A DNA stretch of 15,844 bases, taken from Clostridia bacterium (lineage in GTDB: Bacteria; Bacillota_E; SLMV01; PUMD01). Positions 1-7,423 of the stretch are shown here, in pieces; position 1 is the first letter of the stretch, and each line of letters begins with the position of its first letter. A program made the position numbers and the translations under genes. The DNA lies in contig PWUB01000036.1 in the NCBI GenBank assembly GCA_003563755.1, positions 1 to 15,844 of the forward strand, read 5' to 3'. The notes beneath the pieces are model-generated. The model did no database searches. It was not told where the DNA came from and saw nothing but the letters and a program-made list of their open reading frames with translations.

Positions 1-665
1 ATGACGTGGGCGACCTTCTCCTGGTCCATGTCCTCCTCGACGGACACCAGGTTCTCCTTCATCACCTCGGATACGGGCTGCTTCCAGTCCGCGGCCAGGA
101 GTTCGCGCAGGGACATGACCCCGACGGGGGCGGAATCGTCATCCGTCACATACACGTAGTAGATGGTCTCTGCCTCCTCGGCCAGATCCTGTATCCTGCC
201 TATGGCATCCCTGACGCTGGCGGTCCAGTCCACGCTGATGAACTCCGTGGTCATCAGCCCCGCCGCCGTGTCCAGGTCGAAGGTGAGCAGCCGTTCGATC
301 TCGGCGCGGTCTTCGAGTCCGGGCAGTATCTCTCGGACCTCGCCATCCGGCATGATGCCCAGGAGGTCCACAACCTCATCGATGGGCATCTCGTTGAGGA
401 TCTCCATCCTTCTGTCGTCCGAGACCCACGACAGTACCTCTCTCTGCTCCTCCTGGTCCATGTCGCTGAGAACATCAGCGAGGAGGCCCGGGTGCAGAAG
501 GGTCACCAGCTCGACACCGACCTCCGGATCCAGGCGGTTCATGCAGCGGTGAACATCAACGCTGTGCATCTCCGAAAGCAGGTCGTTGAGGCGCTCGGTG
601 TCCCGGCGCCTGACGTAGCTGCGTATGAGCATCAGGACCGGACTGCTGATCTTCAGCCGCCACAC
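1..665 (-). CDS. mgtE: Magnesium transporter MgtE, N-terminal half (cut by left window edge)
   Basis: MgtE is a homodimeric inner-membrane Mg2+ channel gated by its cytoplasmic N and CBS domains. The visible ~220 residues are the cytoplasmic part: an MgtE_N superhelical domain rich in acidic residues (NRLDPEVGVELVTLLHP, MPIDEVVDLLGIMPDGEV), the AAGLMTTEFISV junction typical of the family, and the first CBS domain (TIYYVYVTDDDSAPVGVMSL, then VSEVMKENLVSVEEDM). The second CBS repeat and the membrane domain lie beyond position 1. The start is uncertain. ATG at 710 has no ribosome site and would put a perfect palindrome (693-706) inside the gene. GTG at 665 has a weak GAGAG upstream. CTG at 656 sits 6 bases after AAAGGGGTG, the best Shine-Dalgarno match, and would give a protein beginning (M)KISSPVLMLIRSYVR. 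I mark GTG as the conventional choice. Family call is firm; other MgtE_N/CBS proteins remain possible because the membrane part is missing. Confidence 0.88.
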   Translation of the reverse strand, partial: MWRLKISSPVLMLIRSYVRRRDTERLNDLLSEMHSVDVHRCMNRLDPEVGVELVTLLHPGLLADVLSDMDQEEQREVLSWVSDDRRMEILNEMPIDEVVDLLGIMPDGEVREILPGLEDRAEIERLLTFDLDTAAGLMTTEFISVDWTASVRDAIGRIQDLAEEAETIYYVYVTDDDSAPVGVMSLRELLAADWKQPVSEVMKENLVSVEEDMDQEKVAHV

Positions 666-692
666 CCCTTTCTCTCTGTGAATGCATCCGCA

Positions 693-706
693 ACGGTTCG
701 AACCGT
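693..706. repeat. Perfect 14-bp palindrome ahead of mgtE
   Basis: ACGGTTCGAACCGT equals its own reverse complement. It lies 28 bases ahead of the GTG start at 665, inside the likely 5' leader of mgtE. It could be an operator for a dimeric regulator or the stem of an RNA hairpin. It resembles a tRNA T-arm (GGTTCGAACC), but there is no tRNA around it. Confidence 0.5.
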
Positions 707-770
707 GCATACCCCGCGGGGACATCAGTGGCACCTGGCGTTCCCGGGTGCATCGAGGGACGCCGGGTAT

Positions 771-785
771 GACTACCGCGTAGTC
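771..785. repeat. Short inverted repeat in mgtE/NTPase divergent region
   Basis: GACTAC-CGC-GTAGTC forms a 6-bp stem with a 3-base loop, midway between the divergent mgtE and P-loop NTPase genes. CCGGG(A)TGCAT-type repeats flank it (744-752 and 793-802). There is no T-run, so a terminator is unlikely; function unknown. The rest of 711-933 holds no convincing gene. Confidence 0.35.
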
Positions 786-879
786 TGTGTAGCCGGGATG
801 CATGCCATCCAGCGCCATTGACCCGGCCGGAGAGGCCAGGTGGTGGCCGGTACATCCCGGCTCCCTGGACCCAATGCAG

Positions 880-888
880 TGATATACT
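880..888 (+). promoter_or_regulatory. Possible extended -10 promoter for the P-loop NTPase gene
   Basis: TGATATACT is an extended -10 element (TGn plus TATACT, 5/6 match to TATAAT), 46 bases ahead of the ATG at 934. No good -35 hexamer lies 16-18 bases upstream, as is common for extended -10 promoters. Confidence 0.4.
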
Positions 889-933
889 CTGGTAGCAGTG
901 CAGACAGCGACAGCCCGGCTGGGAGGCTCCTGG

Positions 934-1965
934 ATGAAGGATACGAGACTCATCGTGATTTCCGGCATAAGCGGTTCGGGCAAGTCCACCATGGCCCAGC
1001 GCCCAACAGGACAGCTGGAGCTCAATGACGTGGATCATCTCTGGCTGCACGAAGAAGTCGCTGACCACCCGATCCGCGCAGGCGAATTTTGCGCTGCCGC
1101 TCGTGACACCGAGGAGGGCATAGACACCGACGTGCGCGATGTGTACGGACGGTGGGCGCGCCTGGTCCGGGAGATAGCCGCCTCCGAGAAAGTGTACGTG
1201 ATGGAGGGCTGCCTGTACCAGACCATCGTCCGGTACTTCCTCGGCGTCCACTATCCCGAAAAGATCACCGCGTTCTACGACCGCATCGCCGACATCACGG
1301 CCCAGCCCAATCCCACGATCGTCTTTCTCTACCGCCGCGGCGTAGAGAGTTCCTTCGAGGAAGCCTTCAGGGTGCGGGGCGAGCGGTGGCGGAACCAAAT
1401 CCTCGACCCGGAGGGCGAGGGATATTTCCAGAGGCATGAATACGCGGGAGACGAGAGCATCTACGCGATGTGGGAGCACTATCAGCGGATCGCCGAGGAC
1501 ATGTTCACGCGCTACCGGTGCCACAGGATCAAGCTCTGCACATCGGAGGGACCCTGGGACAATCACCTGAGACGCCTCACGCAGTACCTGGGCCTGCAGT
1601 TCATAGACCAGCAGGTGCTTCCGGTGCAGAACCCGGAGCTGTACTGCGGCACATACGCCCTCGATTTCGACGGTCAAGAGTCAGTCCTTGACATCAAGCT
1701 CGCCGACGGGGCCCTCTACTGGGAGGTTGGATGGTGGTCGAACATGAAGCTGATACCCCTGGGCGAGCACCGCTTCGGAGTGCAGTCCTTCCCCGTGACC
1801 CTGACCTTCGATATCGAGGGTGATAGGCGCGGGGCTGTGGGAGGCCTGATCCGTGCCGGTGCTGATCCGGCCTCCCCTTGGCCCCCGGCCACGGGGAGCT
1901 CCTGCCCCCTCGCCGGCTCTGTTGTCTTCAACGATGCCCGCGGGAAGCTGCGCGCCGGACTGTGA
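934..1965 (+). CDS. P-loop NTPase/kinase-like protein with C-terminal beta-rich region
   Basis: The product is 343 residues. Residues 5-19 carry a first beta strand and a clear Walker A motif, GISGSGKST (11-19), as in small-molecule kinases and sulfotransferase-like AAA_33/zeta-type proteins. Helical text follows with VYVMEG (E91) and FLYRRG, which fit the strand-loop positions of a nucleoside-kinase fold. From about residue 235 the style changes to GTYALDFDGQESVLDIKLADGALYWEV...LIPLGEHRFGV, which resembles the small beta domain (DUF3471-like) found at the C-terminus of some serine hydrolases. The last ~38 residues are Pro/Ala/Gly rich and look like non-conserved tail. The ATG at 934 follows GGGAGG with 7-base spacing; an earlier in-frame ATG at 898 has no ribosome site. 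It is divergent from mgtE and convergent with the S9 peptidase gene. Substrate unknown; the gene is not one I recognise by name. Confidence 0.75.
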   Translation: MKDTRLIVISGISGSGKSTMAQRPTGQLELNDVDHLWLHEEVADHPIRAGEFCAAARDTEEGIDTDVRDVYGRWARLVREIAASEKVYVMEGCLYQTIVRYFLGVHYPEKITAFYDRIADITAQPNPTIVFLYRRGVESSFEEAFRVRGERWRNQILDPEGEGYFQRHEYAGDESIYAMWEHYQRIAEDMFTRYRCHRIKLCTSEGPWDNHLRRLTQYLGLQFIDQQVLPVQNPELYCGTYALDFDGQESVLDIKLADGALYWEVGWWSNMKLIPLGEHRFGVQSFPVTLTFDIEGDRRGAVGGLIRAGADPASPWPPATGSSCPLAGSVVFNDARGKLRAGL

Positions 1966-1978
1966 GCCGCCGCGCAGC
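1947..1978. terminator. Hairpin spanning the NTPase stop codon, between convergent genes
   Basis: GCTGCGCG (1947-1954) pairs with CGCGCAGC (1971-1978). CGG/CCG continues the stem after a C-C mismatch, leaving an 8-base loop that contains the stop codon. Only 22 bases separate the two convergent genes, so this may act as a bidirectional terminator. No T-run follows on either strand. Confidence 0.4.
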
Positions 1979-1987
1979 ATCACGTCC

Positions 1988-4054
1988 TCATTCACACAGA
2001 TGGTGTCTGAACCAGGCCAGGAGCCTCTCCATCCGGTCCTGCACGTGCGCCGGCTGCCTCAGGCCGTGGTATTCGTCCGGGTAGGTCACCATGACCGCCT
2101 CGTGACCCAGGCGGCGCAGGGCGAGGTAGAACTCCTCGGCCTGGGCGACGGGACAGCGCAGATCCCCCTCTCCGTGGACCAGCATGACCGCGGTCTTCAC
2201 CCGGTCGACGTAGGCCAGGGGAGACCTCTCGAGCAGCCTGTCGGGGTTCTCCCAGGGTGTGCCGCCGCACTGGTGCTCCCCGAAGTCGTACCCGATGTCG
2301 CTCGTTCCGTAGAAGCTGTGCCGGTTGGTGACGGGAGCCCCGATGATCGCGGCGGCGAACCGGTCGGTCTGGGTGACCACCCAGGAGCTCATGAAACCGC
2401 CGTAGCTCCAACCGGTCACACCCAGCCTCGACTCATCCGCTATGCCCTGCTCCAGGGCCCAGTCCACGCCGGCCATGATGTCACCGTAGTCTCCGCCGCC
2501 CCAGTCTTTCACGACAGCGTATGCGAAATCCTGGCCGTAGGTCTGGCTCCCCCTCGGGTTGGTGTACAAAACCGCCATTCCCTGCGATGCCAGGAGCTGC
2601 GCCTGGAACATGAAGCTCATCCCGTAGGCTCCGTGGGGACCACCGTGTATGATAGTCACCGTCGGATACTCCCGCCCCTGGCAGTAGCCGCGGGGACGGA
2701 GGAGGAATCCCTGCACGGGGGTTCCGTCCTCACCCTCGTACTCGAACCGCTCCGCGGGCTGTGTCCAGACATCTTTTAGGAGATCGGCGTTCTCGTCGGT
2801 CAGCTGCCGGTCCCCATCGGAGCTGCAAAGCCACAGCTCCTCGGGGCGGTCCGAACATCCAGCCTGGTATACCAGCTTCCCGTCGGGTCCGCAGCTGAAG
2901 GCACAGATGACGCCGTCGGCGTTCCCCGCCACCTTCTGGGGAGCCCACTCACCGCGGGCCGCCCGGTATACGTATCCGGAACCACGGTCACCGATCAAGA
3001 AGTAGACCGCGTCTCCCTCCGGGTTCCAGGCCAGGGGCGGTGAGCTGGGGGCCAGCCGGACGTCCGAGGATATGCTGCTCACCGGACGGTCGATATCCCT
3101 GGTGATGCAGATCGCGTCGCTGTGGTCCAGGGTCGTCTGGTCCTCGAGGTCGACGTCGACCACCCACGCCGCGAGGCTCGTGGACCGCCCGTATTCTCCG
3201 TCGTGGCCCACGAAGGCCAGGGATCCGCCGTCGGGAGACCAGCACGGGCTGCTGATCATGCCTGCACCCTTCATCAGGCAGTGCAGGCGGCCTGTGAGGG
3301 TATCAACCGCCCACAGATCCATCTCCTTTCTGAGGTCCGCATCCGGCTCGCGCGACGAGCAGAAGGCTACGTGCCTGCCATCGGGGCTCCAGGAGAGGGG
3401 TCCGAGGTGATCGTGGTCGCCCTCGGTCAGACGGCGGGGTGAGACCTCAGTATCCCCCGGTTCGCCAACGGCCACCACGAAGACGTGGTTTCTCCTGTCG
3501 CCGAAGAAACCGACACCGTCGAACCGGTAGCGCAGTCGAGTTATCACCTTGACGTCGCTGACAGCTCCATCGGAGTCATTCTTCGGCACGACCTGCCTTC
3601 GGGCGCGCTCCGCGTCACCGTCCGGTGCCCCGGGGTACGGGACCCAGTCCTTGTCGTGGGGGAACACCCGGGCGGTGTAGGCCAGGGCGGAACCGTCAGG
3701 AGACCAGGCCGCGGGGCTGTTCGGGGTGTGCTCGGTGTCCACCTGCCAGGGCTCACCTCCCGTGACATCCATGATCCAGATACGGTTCTCTCCTGTGCGG
3801 TTTGATAAGAAGGCTATCCGCCTGTCGTCGGGAGACCAGCGCGGTGCCGAGTCCCTGTGCTTACCCACCGTGAGGGGCCGTCTCTCCCCGTCGGGCAGAT
3901 CCATGAGGTACAGGTTCATATATCGCTTGTTCTCCTCCGGGTCCTTTCGCTCCACGGCATAGACCAGCCTCGTACCGTCGGGAGACAGCTGAGGGTCACC
4001 CACACCCCTGAAGCGGTGAAAGTCTGCCGGACATAATGCACGCCTGTCTTTCAT
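1988..4054 (-). CDS. S9 family prolyl-oligopeptidase / acylaminoacyl-peptidase-like serine peptidase
   Basis: The product is 688 residues, normal for the S9C-type family, which cleaves short peptides or releases N-acylated residues. The N-terminal ~400 residues are a beta-propeller with repeated WSPDG/LSPDG blades (QLSPDGTRLVYA, RWSPDDRRIAFLS, AWSPDGSALAY, SWSPDGRHVAF, CWSPDGGSLAF). The C-terminal alpha/beta hydrolase domain starts near residue 440 and has the oxyanion-side HGGPHGAYG, the nucleophile GWSYGG (S550), the acid GEGDLRCP (D631) and the base YPDEYHGL (H663). No signal peptide is visible, so it is probably cytosolic. The ATG at 4054 follows AGGGAG closely. It lies in a minus-strand series after the small membrane protein gene, with a 182-base gap containing hairpins. 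Peptide recycling or peptide-based nutrition is the likely role. Confidence 0.93.
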   Translation of the reverse strand: MKDRRALCPADFHRFRGVGDPQLSPDGTRLVYAVERKDPEENKRYMNLYLMDLPDGERRPLTVGKHRDSAPRWSPDDRRIAFLSNRTGENRIWIMDVTGGEPWQVDTEHTPNSPAAWSPDGSALAYTARVFPHDKDWVPYPGAPDGDAERARRQVVPKNDSDGAVSDVKVITRLRYRFDGVGFFGDRRNHVFVVAVGEPGDTEVSPRRLTEGDHDHLGPLSWSPDGRHVAFCSSREPDADLRKEMDLWAVDTLTGRLHCLMKGAGMISSPCWSPDGGSLAFVGHDGEYGRSTSLAAWVVDVDLEDQTTLDHSDAICITRDIDRPVSSISSDVRLAPSSPPLAWNPEGDAVYFLIGDRGSGYVYRAARGEWAPQKVAGNADGVICAFSCGPDGKLVYQAGCSDRPEELWLCSSDGDRQLTDENADLLKDVWTQPAERFEYEGEDGTPVQGFLLRPRGYCQGREYPTVTIIHGGPHGAYGMSFMFQAQLLASQGMAVLYTNPRGSQTYGQDFAYAVVKDWGGGDYGDIMAGVDWALEQGIADESRLGVTGWSYGGFMSSWVVTQTDRFAAAIIGAPVTNRHSFYGTSDIGYDFGEHQCGGTPWENPDRLLERSPLAYVDRVKTAVMLVHGEGDLRCPVAQAEEFYLALRRLGHEAVMVTYPDEYHGLRQPAHVQDRMERLLAWFRHHLCE

Positions 4055-4135
4055 ATGCTCCCTGGTTGGAGGAGGAAGTCAGCCGCACGACACCCCGGCC
4101 CACCCTCCAGGTTATCACTCCCTCTTGCAGGTTTG

Positions 4136-4186
4136 GGCGCCCAGGGGGCGCCGGCGGCGGGGCGGACCCTCCGGAAACAGTCCGGA
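4136..4186 (-). repeat. Two hairpins in the leader between the small membrane protein gene and the S9 gene
   Basis: GGCGCCC-AGG-GGGCGCC (4136-4152) is a 7-bp stem with a 3-base loop. TCCGGA-aacag-TCCGGA (4170-4186) is a 6-bp stem with a 5-base loop. Both lie in the 182-base gap upstream of the S9 start. Neither is followed by a T-run in the minus-strand sense, so they are probably not classic terminators. I see no gene or clear promoter in 4055-4236. Confidence 0.35.
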
Positions 4187-4236
4187 TTCCTCCGTCTGTC
4201 TGTATTCATCAAAGGGAGCTGGCTTCCTCCCGGTAA

Positions 4237-4470
4237 TTAAGTGGAGATGAAGGAGCAGGGGGTGGTGATGGCAATGCAGGGTGGGTGAGGAATCGAATCG
4301 GTAAGCTCATGGTCCGCCGGCCCCGGTTCTCCCGTCTCCCACACCCCGACGCTCCTGTCCGTGTCGGGAGCCAGGAGCAGAAGGAGTACAGCCATGAGTG
4401 CCAGTACTCCCAGCACCGCCACGACCTTCAAGGCTGACATCTCACCGAGCCGCCGTTTTCTCTGATACAT
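4237..4470 (-). CDS. Small single-span membrane protein, hypothetical
   Basis: A 77-residue product with a basic N-terminus (MYQRKRRLGE), one hydrophobic segment of about 24 residues (ALKVVAVLGVLALMAVLLLLLAP), then an acidic/proline linker and a Cys/Thr/Ser-rich end (PPCIAITTPCSFIST). The layout predicts N-in, C-out anchoring or an uncleaved signal anchor. The ATG at 4470 follows GAGGAG with 10-base spacing; an in-frame ATG at 4488 has no ribosome site. A fair promoter lies upstream (4518-4546). I do not recognise the family. The S/T/C-rich tail could suggest a processed peptide, but no modification enzymes are in the window, so I make no such call. Confidence 0.55.
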   Translation of the reverse strand: MYQRKRRLGEMSALKVVAVLGVLALMAVLLLLLAPDTDRSVGVWETGEPGPADHELTDSIPHPPCIAITTPCSFIST

Positions 4471-4517
4471 GGGATGATCACTCCTCATCAGAAACGTACC
4501 GTCTATCCGTGAGTCTC

Positions 4518-4546
4518 ACTATAACTCATAGACGAACACCAGGTAA
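4518..4546 (-). promoter_or_regulatory. Sigma-A-type promoter for the small membrane protein gene
   Basis: On the minus strand TTACCT (4541-4546), a 17-base spacer and TATAGT (4518-4523) match the -35/-10 pattern (3/6 and 5/6). The start codon at 4470 is about 48 bases downstream of the -10. Confidence 0.45.
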
Positions 4547-4638
4547 AAGACAGCCAACCCTGATTAGGAACTGTCCCGGGCAACGTCACCGCGATGCATG
4601 CCCTGAGAAGGGGGTGTCGCTTCGATGATAATCCAGGC

Positions 4639-4668
4639 GTATGATGAGGCGTCCAGACGGCCTCATAC
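4639..4668 (-). terminator. Hairpin downstream of argS
   Basis: Minus strand ATGAGGC (4660-4666) pairs with GCCTCAT (4644-4650) around a 9-base loop; GTAT/ATAC extends the stem across one bulge. It begins about 18 bases after the argS stop codon. A clear T-run is absent, so termination is probable rather than certain. Confidence 0.4.
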
Positions 4669-4685
4669 CTTCCGGGCCCTGAAAA

Positions 4686-6371
4686 TCACATCCTTTTCGG
4701 AGCCTCAACGCCCAGGAGATGAAGGGCGCTTGCCAGCACCTGCCTGCACGCCCGTGCCAGGTAGAGCCGGGCCCTGGATAGGTCCGGATCGTCCCCCAGG
4801 ATGCGGCAGTCCGTGTAGAAGAGGTGGAAGTGCGAGGCCGCATCCAGGACGTAGGAGGCGATGCGCTGGGGTTCGAGACTCTCCGCAGCCCCAAGCACCT
4901 CTCCCGGGAAATCGCCCAGTGTTCTCATCAGTGCCCGCTCCCGGTGGTGATCCAGCAGACTGAGGACCTCCGGTGCCGCCACCTCGGAACCCATACCCCT
5001 GGATTCGGCCTCCTCCAGGACCGAGCAGATCCGGGCGTGGGCATACTGGGCGTAGTAGACGGGGTTTTCGCTCGACTCGGCCCGGGCCAGGTCCAGATCG
5101 AAGTCCAGGGGGGAGCTCGGTGACCGCATCACGAAGAAGAACCGGGCCGCGTCGACACCCACGTCGTCGAGCAGTTCCTCCATCGGTATGAAGGTACCGG
5201 CACGCTTGGACATACTGATCTCCTCCCCGCCGCGAAGCAGCCTGACCCACTGCGAGAGCAGGACGGTGAGGGCATCATCCGGGTACCCCATGGCCGACAG
5301 TCCGGCCTGCATCCTCGCCACGTACCCGTGGTGGTCCGGGCCGAGGATGTCTATCAACCACTCGAAGCCGCGGTCCATCTTGTTCTTGTGATACGCCAGG
5401 TCCGGAAGCAGGTAGGTGTATGAGCCGTCGCTCTTGACCAGCACCCGGTCCTTGTCATCTCCGAGCTCGGAGCTTTTCAGCCAGACCGCTCCCTCGTGCT
5501 CGTAGAGGTACCCTCTCTCCTGTAGCAGATCCAGCACTTCCCGGGGGGCTCTCTGCTTTCTGACCTCGCTCTCGTAGTACCAGCTGTCGAACTCCACCCG
5601 GTATCTCTTTAGGAGCTCCCGGGCCTGGCTGACCAGCCGGGCGGCCGCGTACTGACCAAGCTCGTCGATGCTGGCTTTCTGGTCGCCGTGCTCGGCGGCG
5701 TAGCCGCGGGCCAGCTCCAGCACATACTCGCCGGGATAGGCGTCCTCGGGTACCTGCACGTCCTCGCCCTCGAGCTGACGTAGCCGGTATGACACCGACA
5801 GGCCGAGCTTCTGCACCTGTCGGCCGGCGTCATTGACGTAGTACTCGCTGTGGGCATCGTACCCGGCGTGCCGGAGGAGACGACACAGGACATCACCGAT
5901 AGCAGCCGAACGGGCCTGAACCACGACCAGCGGTCCGGTGGGGTTTGCGCTTACGAACTCCACCAGGACCCTGCGTCCTCCTCCCCGATCCCATTTGCCG
6001 TACGAGTCTCCCCGCTCGCCCACCTCGACGAGCAGATCGATCAGGTAGCGCTGGCTGAAGCGAAAGTTGATGAATCCTGGTCCCGCCACCTCCACACAGG
6101 AGAGGTGATCATCGGTGTCGATTTGCGGCTCGAGGGCCGCACACAGTTTCTCTGCTATCTCCCGGGGGGATGTCCGGGCGGTACTGCCGAGGATGAGGGC
6201 AGCGTTGGTAGCCAGGTCTCCGTGATCTGGATCCCGTGGCTTTTCCACCGTGAAGGAAATCTCCCCGGCACCTTCGGGGAGCATACCTTCCCTCACCAGC
6301 TGCTCCAGCGTCTCGGATACCAGGTCCGCCACTCGATCCCGCATGCCCAGGTTCGAAAGCCCTTGCTGCAT
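4686..6371 (-). CDS. argS: Arginyl-tRNA synthetase with degenerate HIGH motif
   Basis: Class Ia synthetase that charges tRNA-Arg in the cytosol; 561 residues, normal length. N-terminal additional domain ~10-115 (DPDHGDLATNAAL, AGPGFINFRF). Catalytic domain has VEFVSANPTGPL (137-148), EYYVNDAGRQVQKLG (176-190), the GPDHHGYVARM region (344-354) and ISMSKRAGT as the KMSKS-equivalent loop (385-393). DALR anticodon-binding domain follows (VYYAQYAHARI from 438, then AASHFHLFYTDCRIL). The HIGH motif, normally PLHxGHxR in this position, reads PLVVVQAR (147-154), so both histidines and the glycine are replaced. The rest of the protein is intact, and no second argS is visible here. The ATG at 6371 follows GAGGTG with 6-base spacing; the GTG at 6380 overlaps that ribosome site and is rejected. 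Confidence 0.97.
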   Translation of the reverse strand: MQQGLSNLGMRDRVADLVSETLEQLVREGMLPEGAGEISFTVEKPRDPDHGDLATNAALILGSTARTSPREIAEKLCAALEPQIDTDDHLSCVEVAGPGFINFRFSQRYLIDLLVEVGERGDSYGKWDRGGGRRVLVEFVSANPTGPLVVVQARSAAIGDVLCRLLRHAGYDAHSEYYVNDAGRQVQKLGLSVSYRLRQLEGEDVQVPEDAYPGEYVLELARGYAAEHGDQKASIDELGQYAAARLVSQARELLKRYRVEFDSWYYESEVRKQRAPREVLDLLQERGYLYEHEGAVWLKSSELGDDKDRVLVKSDGSYTYLLPDLAYHKNKMDRGFEWLIDILGPDHHGYVARMQAGLSAMGYPDDALTVLLSQWVRLLRGGEEISMSKRAGTFIPMEELLDDVGVDAARFFFVMRSPSSPLDFDLDLARAESSENPVYYAQYAHARICSVLEEAESRGMGSEVAAPEVLSLLDHHRERALMRTLGDFPGEVLGAAESLEPQRIASYVLDAASHFHLFYTDCRILGDDPDLSRARLYLARACRQVLASALHLLGVEAPKRM

Positions 6372-6399
6372 TCGTGTCACCTCAATCTCGATTTATCCC

Positions 6400-6405
6400 A
6401 TTATA
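6400..6405 (-). promoter_or_regulatory. Candidate -10 box ahead of argS
   Basis: A perfect TATAAT on the minus strand, 29 bases upstream of the argS ATG, in the 92-base gap after the CPBP protease gene. No convincing -35 hexamer at 16-18 bases. It suggests argS has its own transcript in addition to any read-through from the protease gene. Confidence 0.45.
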
Positions 6406-6463
6406 TCAGAGGGTATTCGGCTGCCGTAGCCTCAGCGGGACCCACCCCGCCGGCAGCGAAAGG

Positions 6464-7423
6464 TCAGGATCCGCCGGCGGCCGCAAAGCCCATGGAGAGC
6501 TCGAGCAGCATGAAAAGCACCGTGGCAAATATGAACACGATCGTGGATGAGTTCAACCAGCCCGCAGGCAGCCAGCTCTCCCTTTCCTGGAGAAGGGGCG
6601 GCGCTCCGCAAAGGCGCTGCAGCTGCCCCAGCCCCCGCACCAGGCCGATGATCGCCAATGCGAACACGACGCCCAGCATCCAGACAGGGATGGCGGCGAG
6701 GATCTCCCCGAGCCCCCCGCGATGTGCCCAGTACAGGTAGACGAGGGCGAAGAGGTTATTGAGGGTGTGTAGGAGGATGCCCGCCCCTATTGACCGCGTC
6801 TTGATCACCACCAGGCCCACCAACAGCCCCAGGAGGAACATGTTGACCAGCTTGATGGCCGATCCGTGAAAGGCCGCGAAGAGAAAGGAGCTGAAGACCA
6901 GTGCGGGCAGCCGGCCCTCCTCCTCCATGGAGCGCATGACGGCACCCCGAAACAGGACCTCCTCGCACAGTCCCGCGGACACAGCCACCGCGAGAACATA
7001 GATCAGAAGCTGTGAGATCGTCTCCGGGGGAGGAATGACCTCGATGGGCTGAAAGCCCACGCGCACGAGGAAATACAGGGCCGCAAAGGAAAACGCCACG
7101 TTGAGCAAGTACGCCGATGCCGTCAGCAGCATTAGCACCGGGATGTACTCGGGGGCCAGGGACCGCCACCGGACGAAGGACCGAACATGGACCCGGTGCC
7201 GCCGGAGATACCAGGCGGCGGGTCCGAGCACGAAGACCCACTGGGTTATGAACATCCCCACTTCAAAGGAGACCAGGGGCGAGATGATACCGCCCACCAC
7301 GGCCAGGAGAGCGAACGTGGTCAGCGCCAGCCGGGAGGCAGACCTGACCGTCGGGTCACGATCGTGCACCGTCCGGCTGACCTGGTCCTCGTCACCGATC
7401 AGCTGGTCATCGCTGTCTGACAC
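6464..7423 (-). CDS. CPBP family intramembrane metalloprotease (CAAX/Abi type)
   Basis: A 319-residue polytopic membrane protein with about eight hydrophobic segments (roughly 32-50, 54-72, 92-120, 136-153, 172-208, 213-232, 240-262, 293-315). The glutamyl-protease signature is complete: EEVLFR (E154, E155, R159), FAAFH (F182, H186) and HTLNN (H219, N223), as in Rce1/CAAX-prenyl proteases and bacteriocin-self-immunity proteins. Substrate cannot be read from sequence. The N-terminal ~30 residues are acidic and polar, predicted cytosolic. The start is GTG at 7423 with GGGGAGG 7-8 bases upstream; no nearby ATG fits. It is divergent from the M28 peptidase gene and followed 92 bases later by argS. 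Confidence 0.9.
   Translation of the reverse strand: MSDSDDQLIGDEDQVSRTVHDRDPTVRSASRLALTTFALLAVVGGIISPLVSFEVGMFITQWVFVLGPAAWYLRRHRVHVRSFVRWRSLAPEYIPVLMLLTASAYLLNVAFSFAALYFLVRVGFQPIEVIPPPETISQLLIYVLAVAVSAGLCEEVLFRGAVMRSMEEEGRLPALVFSSFLFAAFHGSAIKLVNMFLLGLLVGLVVIKTRSIGAGILLHTLNNLFALVYLYWAHRGGLGEILAAIPVWMLGVVFALAIIGLVRGLGQLQRLCGAPPLLQERESWLPAGWLNSSTIVFIFATVLFMLLELSMGFAAAGGS

Noticed and set aside
691..710. GGTTCGAACC resembling a tRNA T-arm
   Set aside because: The loop length is wrong for a T-arm and no acceptor, D or anticodon stems fit around it.
919..950. AGGCTCCTGGATGAAGGATACG resembling the 5' part of an M-box (Mg2+) riboswitch near mgtE
   Set aside because: It is on the strand of the NTPase gene and covers its ribosome site and start; the remaining conserved M-box segments are absent on both strands.
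556..1677. 373-residue minus-strand frame overlapping mgtE and the NTPase gene
   Set aside because: It covers the mgtE start in another frame and runs antisense to the Walker A gene; the protein has no recognisable features.
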